NCBI GenBank assembly: GCA_031254075.1
Contig: JAIRVD010000353.1
Span: 1 to 5,709, forward strand
Direction of reading: 5' to 3'
Length of the DNA stretch: 5,709 bases
Source: Clostridiales bacterium
GTDB lineage: Bacteria; Bacillota; Clostridia; Lachnospirales; WQUN01
The notes under the pieces were generated by a model that saw only the letters and a list, made by a program, of their open reading frames with translations, was not told the origin of the DNA and ran no database searches. How positions within the stretch are numbered: the stretch's first letter is position 1; each line of letters starts with the position of its first letter. The position numbers and the translations under genes were made by a program. Below are positions 1 through 4,287 of this stretch, in pieces.

Positions 1-20
1 GATTTTTTGAAAAACTCCAT
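1..20 (-). CDS. Start of an unidentified gene directly downstream of coaE (partial, runs off left edge)
   Basis: An ATG on the minus strand (bases 20-18) follows the coaE stop codon with no gap, and a good ribosome binding site, GGAG at 30-27, sits six bases upstream of it inside the last coaE codons. The visible residues are MEFFKKS, an N-terminus with lysines after a short hydrophobic pair. That would suit the start of an exported or membrane-anchored protein, but seven residues cannot show it. From memory, a lytic murein transglycosylase often follows coaE in Clostridia and Negativicutes, so that is a guess at its identity. The tight junction suggests translational coupling to coaE. I am fairly confident that a gene starts here and cannot say which. 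Confidence 0.5.
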
Positions 21-668
21 TTATATCTCCAATACTTTCAGCCCGTCGAAACCATGTATTTTTAACGACATTGCCTTGAGGGCTGTTTCTGTTTTTGAAC
101 GCAGAGCAATTGCACTGCCGTTGTTTTCGATGATGATATGCGCGAACGGACGTAACGCGTCGTCGCCTTTGCGTGACGCAAGACGGCGCTTCGCCAAAGC
201 TTCGTCGATTTTGTCGCGCACGGTGATTCGAGCGATTCGCAAATCGTCGGGCGCGGTGATTAGCCAAATACTGTCGCACATTATGTGCATTCCGGATTCA
301 ATCAGCAGCGGCGCGTCGATTACAAAAAATGTATGAGCGGCAATGTCTGCGGTTTTTTTATTTAACTCGCGCGTTTTTTCAATCACACGCGGATGAATTA
401 TTTTTTCAAGTTTTTCCAATTCTTTTTTATTTCCGAAAAGCTTCGCCAACGCGCGGCGATTTATTTCGCCGTTCTGGTTTAAAACTTCTTTGCCGAACGC
501 TTCGATAACTTCCGCAAACGCCGGTTCTGTTTTTCCCATTGCTTCGTGCGCGAGCTTGTCTGCCTGCGCTACAAAACCGCCGCGTTCCTCCAAAATCGCC
601 GCAACTGTGCTTGTTCCGCTGCCGGAAATTCCCGTTACGCCGATTGTCGTTAATTTATTTTGTGGCAT
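21..668 (-). CDS. coaE: Dephospho-CoA kinase with variant Walker A motif
   Basis: CoaE phosphorylates the 3'-hydroxyl of the ribose of dephospho-CoA with ATP, the last step of coenzyme A synthesis, in the cytoplasm. The 215-residue protein has the usual family length. It shows a P-loop at residues 10-21 (GVTGISGSGTST), the acidic substrate-site segment QADKLAHE (35-42), RRALAKLF (71-78), the signature LEKIIHP (87-93), VIDAPLLIE (116-124), an arginine-rich lid RIARITVRD (144-152) with RR (161-162), and ENNGS (181-185). The Walker A lysine is replaced by Thr19 (codon ACA; AAA would be one change away). I chose the ATG at 668 because the in-frame ATG at 686 lies before the purine-rich stretch GGGGGAAAG (682-674), which can serve as the ribosome binding site, and because the family starts just before the P-loop. 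The start overlaps the 3' end of polA by 14 bases in another frame, so it is probably co-transcribed and coupled. The family call is secure; activity is less so because of Thr19. Confidence 0.93.
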   Translation of the reverse strand: MPQNKLTTIGVTGISGSGTSTVAAILEERGGFVAQADKLAHEAMGKTEPAFAEVIEAFGKEVLNQNGEINRRALAKLFGNKKELEKLEKIIHPRVIEKTRELNKKTADIAAHTFFVIDAPLLIESGMHIMCDSIWLITAPDDLRIARITVRDKIDEALAKRRLASRKGDDALRPFAHIIIENNGSAIALRSKTETALKAMSLKIHGFDGLKVLEI

Positions 669-1101
669 ACCAGCTTTCCCCCACATTCACATCGGCGACA
701 AGCGGAACCGAAAGCTCCGCGACGCGCTCCATTTCTTCCTTCAATATATACTTTACACTGTCGGATTCTTCCTTAGGTGCCTCGAGAAGAAGCTCGTCAT
801 GAACCTGCAAAACAATTTTTGCCGAAAATTTTTCGCGTCTTAACCGCGCCGAAACGTTAAGCATCGCGATTTTTATAATATCGGCGGCGGTACCCTGAAT
901 CGGCATATTCATCGCAACGCGTTCACCGAACGAGCGCGTGTTGAAATTTCCTGACGAAAGCTCGGGCAACGCGCGGCGCCGATTGTACAGCGTCGAAACA
1001 AAGCCGTCGCGTTTTGCGTTTGCGATTGTCTCGTTCAAATATTTTTTTACGCCCGGATATTTTTGAAAATATCCGTCGATATAACTTTCCGCTTCCTTCA
1101 A
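655..1101 (-). CDS. polA: DNA polymerase I, C-terminal fragment (rest of fingers, motif C)
   Basis: The frame is open from base 1110, after the TAG, to the TAA at 657-655. The first usual start codon is TTG at 1101-1099, giving 148 residues. The fragment carries the segment YIDGYFQKYPGVKKY, the region RVAMNMPIQGTAADIIK, and motif C LQVHDELLLEAP with the catalytic Asp (codon 842 of the full frame), ending in GESWYATK as Pol I proteins do. A GAGGA at 1119-1115 lies 13 bases before the TTG, which is long for a ribosome binding site; a rare ATT start at 1107-1105 would be seven bases from it. Separate translation is therefore conceivable but weakly supported. On its own the fragment lacks motif A and cannot be an active polymerase. 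Confidence 0.55.
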   Translation of the reverse strand: MKEAESYIDGYFQKYPGVKKYLNETIANAKRDGFVSTLYNRRRALPELSSGNFNTRSFGERVAMNMPIQGTAADIIKIAMLNVSARLRREKFSAKIVLQVHDELLLEAPKEESDSVKYILKEEMERVAELSVPLVADVNVGESWYATK

Positions 1102-1110
1102 CGGAATTTT

Positions 1111-1146
1111 CTAATCCTCGCTTAAGCCGATCGCGCTCATTCCTTA
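1111..1146 (-). other. polA: Segment of polA bounded by in-frame TAA and TAG
   Basis: On the minus strand the reading is NFGII, TAA, GMSAIGLSED, TAG, KIPLKE. The family pattern, for example E. coli Pol I NFGLIYGMSAFGL, shows that the TAA stands for Tyr and the TAG for a Leu. TAT or TAC to TAA, and TTG to TAG, are each a single substitution to A on the coding strand. I see no clear recoding structure around the stops: the short palindrome GCTTAAGC (1127-1120) lies between them, and a possible stem pairs GGAAT near 1156 with ATTCC near 1103 around the stops, but neither is strong. Confidence 0.85.
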
Positions 1147-3321
1147 AATTATTCCGAAATTTACAGCCTTTGCGTTACTGCGCTGCTCGGGCGTAACTTC
1201 CTCGGGCGAGATTCCCAACACCTGCGACGCCGTAAGCCTGTGAATGTCTTCATTTTCGCGGAACGCGTTGATTAAAACCTCATCACCCGACATATGCGCA
1301 AGCAAACGCAACTCTATTTGGCTGTAGTCCGCGTCGAGAAAAACACATCCGTCCGCCGGAACAAACGCCTTGCGCAACTCGCGCCCGAGCGGCGTGCGAA
1401 TCGGAATATTTTGCAAATTCGGTTCGGTGCTGGAAAGCCGCCCCGTTGCGGTAAGAGCTTGCTGAAAAGTCGAATGCACACGCGACGTTTTCGCGCGAAT
1501 CAGCGGAAGCATTCCGTCTACATAGGTTGATTTTAATTTCGCGTGTGTGCGGTAATCCAAAACAAGCGAAACAATCGGATGCTGTCCTTCCAATTTTTCC
1601 AAAACATCCGCCGCGGTGGAATATCCCTTTTGTGTTTTTTTGCTTCCTTTCAAACCGAGCTTGCCGAAAAGAATTTCTCCAAGTTGAGCGGGCGAATTTA
1701 TATTAAAATCTTCGCCTGCCAAGTCGTAAATCAATGCCGTAAGCACGGCAATTTGCTTGTCCATTTGCTCTCCGAACGCAATCAGTGTTGGCTTGTCCAC
1801 CTTTATTCCGATTTCTTCCATCTCCGCGAGCAAGAACGCAAGCGGCATTTCGATTTCGTAAAGAAGATTGTACTGACCGTTTTTCAAAATCTTACTGTCG
1901 ATATGCAGACGCGCGTTTGAAATTTTTTCCGCGCTGCGTACCGCAAAATTTGCCGCAACATCCTCCGTCAAGCTCGAAACGGTTTTACGCGAGCCGCCTC
2001 GCTTGCCTTTGTTTTCCAAAATTTCTTCAAGCGTCGGAATTTCATCAAAAATATGATTAGCGGGTTTCAGCGCATCGCTGACATATGAGGCAAGCATCGC
2101 GTCAAAAATCACGTTTGTCGGCGTAATCCCGTATCTACGAAATTTTCCGACTTCGGTTTTTACATCAAACAACCATTTTTCCGAATCACTTTCCAACCAT
2201 TTTTTCAAAATCGGAATAAAATCCGCTTCGGAGATTTCGTTTTCGGAAACACCAAGCGTAATTTCGCCGCCGATATGAATGTATTTCAAAAAATTTTCAT
2301 TCGCGACAGCAGCACCCACAAGAAAACCGTTCTCATCATCCCAAAGCGGAAAAAACGCCGCTCCCTCACCGGATTTTTCAAGTGAAGAAAAAAATTCTTC
2401 TGTTTCACTTCGCGATTTTAGAACTTCATATTTTGAAATTTCAACCACACGCGCCGGCGCGCCTTCAAAGCGTTTATACAGGCTTTTTAATTCCAGCCGC
2501 TCAATTTCGGCACGACTTTCTTCATTGAATATATTTGCGATTTGATTTTCGCAAAGCTCCAACTCAATCGGCGCGTCCAATGCAATCGCGGCAAGCTTGC
2601 GCGACAGAATCGCCTGCTCGCGGAATTCTGCCAAATTCTCCGAAGCCTTCTTCGGTTTTATTTCATCCACATTGGCAATCGCGTTTTCGAGCGAGCCGTA
2701 CTGCGCGATAATTTTCGTCGCGGTAACTTCGCCGATGCCGGGTACGCCCGGTATATTGTCGGAAGCATCGCCCATCAACGCTTTCACATCCACGAACGCG
2801 GCGGGCGTCACACCGTATTTTTCGAAAACTTGCGCGGCGTTGTAATCCTCAACTTCAGTTTTGCCCGCTTTCGTTTTCGGTAAACGAATTTTTATTTCTT
2901 CGGAAGCAAGTTGCAACATATCGCGGTCGCCGGTGATAATTACGGGCGTTAAGCCGCCTGCGACCGCCTTTTCCGCCAAGGTTCCCAAAACATCGTCCGC
3001 CTCATAACCCTCGCAAGCGGCAATTGTCACTCCCATTTTTTCCAATAATACTTTCAACGCCGGAACCTGCGCGCGCAATTCATCGGGCATTCCCTTGCGC
3101 GTTCCCTTGTACGCGCCGTACATTTCATGCCGAAACGTCGGTTGCGGCAAATCAAATGCCACAATTATATAGTCGGGTTTTTCTTCGTCCAGAAATCTGA
3201 AAAAAATATTCATAAAACCAAAAACCGCGTTCGTATACTCCCCCGCGCTGTTAGTGAGCGGCGGAAGGGCGTAATACGCGCGGTTTAAAATGCTGAATCC
3301 GTCAAAAAGAATTATTTTCAT
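1144..3321 (-). CDS. polA: DNA polymerase I, N-terminal fragment (5' nuclease, degenerate 3' exonuclease, part of polymerase domain)
   Basis: This is the 725-residue product expected if translation stops at the first TAA. Residues 1-290 form an intact 5'-3' exonuclease: Asp7, AFD (55-57), YKGTRK (71-76), EGYEADD (104-110), TGDRD (130-134) and the helix-hairpin-helix region with GDASDNIPGVPGIGE (184-198). Residues about 320-480 occupy the place of the proofreading domain but lack its metal ligands. The polymerase domain begins near 490, with TGRLSSTEPNLQNIP (626-640), motif A DYSQIELR with catalytic Asp665, and motif B up to Phe722. Motif C and most of the fingers are missing, so this fragment could still act as a flap nuclease but not as a polymerase. 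Known work in other bacteria shows that the 5' nuclease part is the portion most often needed for growth. The ATG at 3321 has AAGGA (3336-3332) ten bases upstream and matches the family N-terminus. Confidence 0.85.
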   Translation of the reverse strand: MKIILFDGFSILNRAYYALPPLTNSAGEYTNAVFGFMNIFFRFLDEEKPDYIIVAFDLPQPTFRHEMYGAYKGTRKGMPDELRAQVPALKVLLEKMGVTIAACEGYEADDVLGTLAEKAVAGGLTPVIITGDRDMLQLASEEIKIRLPKTKAGKTEVEDYNAAQVFEKYGVTPAAFVDVKALMGDASDNIPGVPGIGEVTATKIIAQYGSLENAIANVDEIKPKKASENLAEFREQAILSRKLAAIALDAPIELELCENQIANIFNEESRAEIERLELKSLYKRFEGAPARVVEISKYEVLKSRSETEEFFSSLEKSGEGAAFFPLWDDENGFLVGAAVANENFLKYIHIGGEITLGVSENEISEADFIPILKKWLESDSEKWLFDVKTEVGKFRRYGITPTNVIFDAMLASYVSDALKPANHIFDEIPTLEEILENKGKRGGSRKTVSSLTEDVAANFAVRSAEKISNARLHIDSKILKNGQYNLLYEIEMPLAFLLAEMEEIGIKVDKPTLIAFGEQMDKQIAVLTALIYDLAGEDFNINSPAQLGEILFGKLGLKGSKKTQKGYSTAADVLEKLEGQHPIVSLVLDYRTHAKLKSTYVDGMLPLIRAKTSRVHSTFQQALTATGRLSSTEPNLQNIPIRTPLGRELRKAFVPADGCVFLDADYSQIELRLLAHMSGDEVLINAFRENEDIHRLTASQVLGISPEEVTPEQRSNAKAVNFGII

Positions 3322-3336
3322 AAGAACTCATTCCTT

Positions 3337-3366
3337 TTTGTGGTAATAATTCCAGTTTAGCACAAA
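3337..3366. promoter_or_regulatory. Imperfect inverted repeat in the divergent polA / peptidase intergenic region
   Basis: TTTGTGGTAA (3337-3346) and TTAGCACAAA (3357-3366) are reverse complements except at one position, with a ten-base spacer. The repeat touches the proposed polA -10 element and ends just before the polA ribosome binding site (3336-3332). It could be an operator for a dimeric regulator acting on polA, or a stem-loop in the polA leader that affects access to the ribosome binding site. No regulator is encoded nearby, and I do not recognise the site as that of a known family. Confidence 0.4.
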
Positions 3367-3392
3367 TATATTTTTGCGCATAGTATAAACAA
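3365..3392 (-). promoter_or_regulatory. Candidate sigma-70/sigma-A promoter for polA-coaE
   Basis: On the minus strand TTGTTT (3392-3387) and TATATT (3370-3365) are separated by 16 bases, and the following start region leaves a leader of about 35-40 bases before the polA ATG. The match to TTGACA and TATAAT is fair at the -10 element and weaker at the -35, and the spacing is one base short of ideal. The region is AT-rich, so chance matches are possible. Confidence 0.45.
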
Positions 3393-3402
3393 TCGAATTA
3401 AT

Positions 3403-3409
3403 AAGGGAG
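3403..3409 (+). promoter_or_regulatory. Ribosome binding site of the M14 peptidase gene
   Basis: AAGGGAG lies six bases before the ATG at 3416, a near-ideal Shine-Dalgarno sequence and distance. It settles the start codon of the peptidase gene. I could not identify a convincing promoter for this gene on the plus strand; TAGTAT (3381-3386) could be a -10 element but has no good -35 partner. Confidence 0.75.
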
Positions 3410-3415
3410 CTGCTC

Positions 3416-4258
3416 ATGCGAACTGACATTCCGATTACCTCAATAAGACTTGCGGAAGAAATAATGAAATTTTCACCGGAAATAACTCATTCCGTGATAG
3501 GCTACAGCCGCCTGGGGCGACCGATTCACGCGCTGACGCTCGGAAGCGGCACGAAATCGGTTTTAATTAACGCGTCGCATCACGCGAACGAATGGATTAC
3601 AACATTGATATTAATGAAATTTATTAATGAAATCGCAGACGAGAAAATAAACGTAACGCTTCATTGCATTCCGCTCGTGAACCCCGACGGCGCAGACCTC
3701 GTAACCGGCGGAATCGGAAAACTGCGCATCGCATACAAAGAAGCGGAGGCGATGTCGCACTCTATATCATTCCCCGACGGTTGGAAGGCAAACATATGCG
3801 GCGTGGATTTAAATTCCAACTACCCGTCGGGATGGGAGATTGCGAAAAAAAATAAATTCGCGCGCGGCTTTGACAAACCCGGACCGCGTGATTATGTAGG
3901 ACCAAGACCGCTTTCAGAGCCCGAAAGCTGTGCGCTTGCGGCATACACGGTTTTTCACGACATCGACATAACGCTCTCGCTACACACGCAGGGCGAAGAA
4001 ATTTATTGGCGATACATGAATTTCAATCCGCCCGGCGCGGAAGAACTCGCGCAACGTTTCTCCCTAGTCAGCGGCTATAAACTGGAAGAAGTCCCCGACG
4101 AATCCTCCCACGCAGGCTACCGCGACTGGTTTATCCGCACCTTCAGCCGCCCCGGCTTCACAATAGAATGCGGCAGCGGAGAAAGTCCGCTGCCGCTGTC
4201 GCAATTCGATGATATGTACAAGAAAGTTTCCGCTATATTAAGGGAAACTCTCGTATAG
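3416..4258 (+). CDS. M14 family zinc metallopeptidase, gamma-D-glutamyl-diamino-acid peptidase type
   Basis: Peptidases of this branch cut the gamma-D-Glu to diaminopimelate bond in murein peptides. The 280-residue protein is a single catalytic domain. Zinc ligands are His56 and Glu59 in HHANE, and His190 in LSLHTQGEEIYW; the HTQGEEIYW string is typical of this branch rather than of digestive carboxypeptidases. The general base is Glu251 in FTIECG. LVNPDGADLV (87-96) and GVDLNSNYPSGWE (129-141) are family landmarks; where many M14 enzymes have Arg in DLNRN, this one has Ser134. There is no signal peptide, membrane segment or LysM domain, so it probably acts in the cytoplasm on imported muropeptides, as E. 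coli MpaA does, rather than on the wall itself. It is a single gene, divergent from polA and convergent with the transporter gene 29 bases away, and ends in TAG. Family is secure; the exact substrate is inferred. Confidence 0.88.
   Translation: MRTDIPITSIRLAEEIMKFSPEITHSVIGYSRLGRPIHALTLGSGTKSVLINASHHANEWITTLILMKFINEIADEKINVTLHCIPLVNPDGADLVTGGIGKLRIAYKEAEAMSHSISFPDGWKANICGVDLNSNYPSGWEIAKKNKFARGFDKPGPRDYVGPRPLSEPESCALAAYTVFHDIDITLSLHTQGEEIYWRYMNFNPPGAEELAQRFSLVSGYKLEEVPDESSHAGYRDWFIRTFSRPGFTIECGSGESPLPLSQFDDMYKKVSAILRETLV
4170..4196. repeat. Perfect 11-bp inverted repeat (hairpin) inside the peptidase gene
   Basis: GCGGCAGCGGA (4170-4180) and TCCGCTGCCGC (4186-4196) are exact reverse complements with a five-base loop, GAAAG. 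The hairpin is very GC-rich and lies just after the codon for catalytic Glu251, encoding CGSGESPLP. No run of T follows on the plus strand. On the minus strand it is followed by ATTCTATTG, a poor T-tract, and it lies about 90 bases past the end of the transporter gene, so it might weakly terminate that transcript. Confidence 0.7.
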
Positions 4259-4287
4259 ATTATTCATAATGTCCAATGCCATTGATT
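4259..4287. other. Convergent spacer with an 11-base odd palindrome
   Basis: The spacer between the two converging stop codons holds CAATG-C-CATTG (4274-4284). A one-base centre cannot close a hairpin, so it is not a normal terminator stem. I see no GC-rich stem with a T-run on either strand, so transcripts probably read into the opposite gene. Confidence 0.35.

Larger units (their letters stand above)
655..3321 (-). pseudogene. polA: DNA polymerase I gene interrupted by two in-frame stop codons
   Basis: Read as one frame, this is a full-length Pol I of 888 codons, the enzyme that removes RNA primers and fills gaps in replication and repair. Codon 726 is TAA (1144-1146) and codon 737 is TAG (1111-1113). 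Between and after them the frame continues as recognisable Pol I: GMSAIGLSED lies between the stops and KIPLKEAE follows. Arg714, Lys718 and Phe722 before the stops, and Asp842 after them, all sit exactly 40 below their E. coli counterparts (754, 758, 762, 882), so no bases were gained or lost. The first stop takes the place of Tyr766 of E. coli in the O-helix, the second a position usually Leu. The gene has its own promoter and ribosome binding site and runs into coaE. I label it a pseudogene because a normal decoding gives two fragments; sequence error, read-through or a split protein remain possible. Confidence 0.8.

Noticed and set aside
684..686. Upstream ATG as the coaE start
   Set aside because: It would place the ribosome binding site inside the gene and add six residues not expected before the P-loop; the ATG at 668 fits better.
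1123..1143. ATG at 1140-1138 right after AAGGA, looking like a new gene start behind the first polA stop
   Set aside because: The purine run touches the ATG with no spacer and the frame meets the TAG ten codons later, so it is only the native polA sequence GMSAIG.
1111..1146. Intron, intein or insertion splitting polA
   Set aside because: The codon count between conserved residues equals that of E. coli Pol I, so nothing has been inserted.
2451..2463. GC-rich palindrome GCGCCGGCGC with an adjoining GGCGCGCC in polA
   Set aside because: It encodes the linker residues GAPAR and has no loop or T-run, so it looks like chance from alanine and glycine codons.
2542..2883. Long plus-strand open frames opposite polA, and similar ones opposite coaE and the transporter gene
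   Set aside because: They are antisense to conserved genes, lack good ribosome binding sites and have no recognisable protein features.
655..3321. Genetic code in which UAA or UAG encodes an amino acid
   Set aside because: coaE, the polA C-terminus, the peptidase and the transporter all end at the expected place in TAA or TAG, and no other gene has internal ones.
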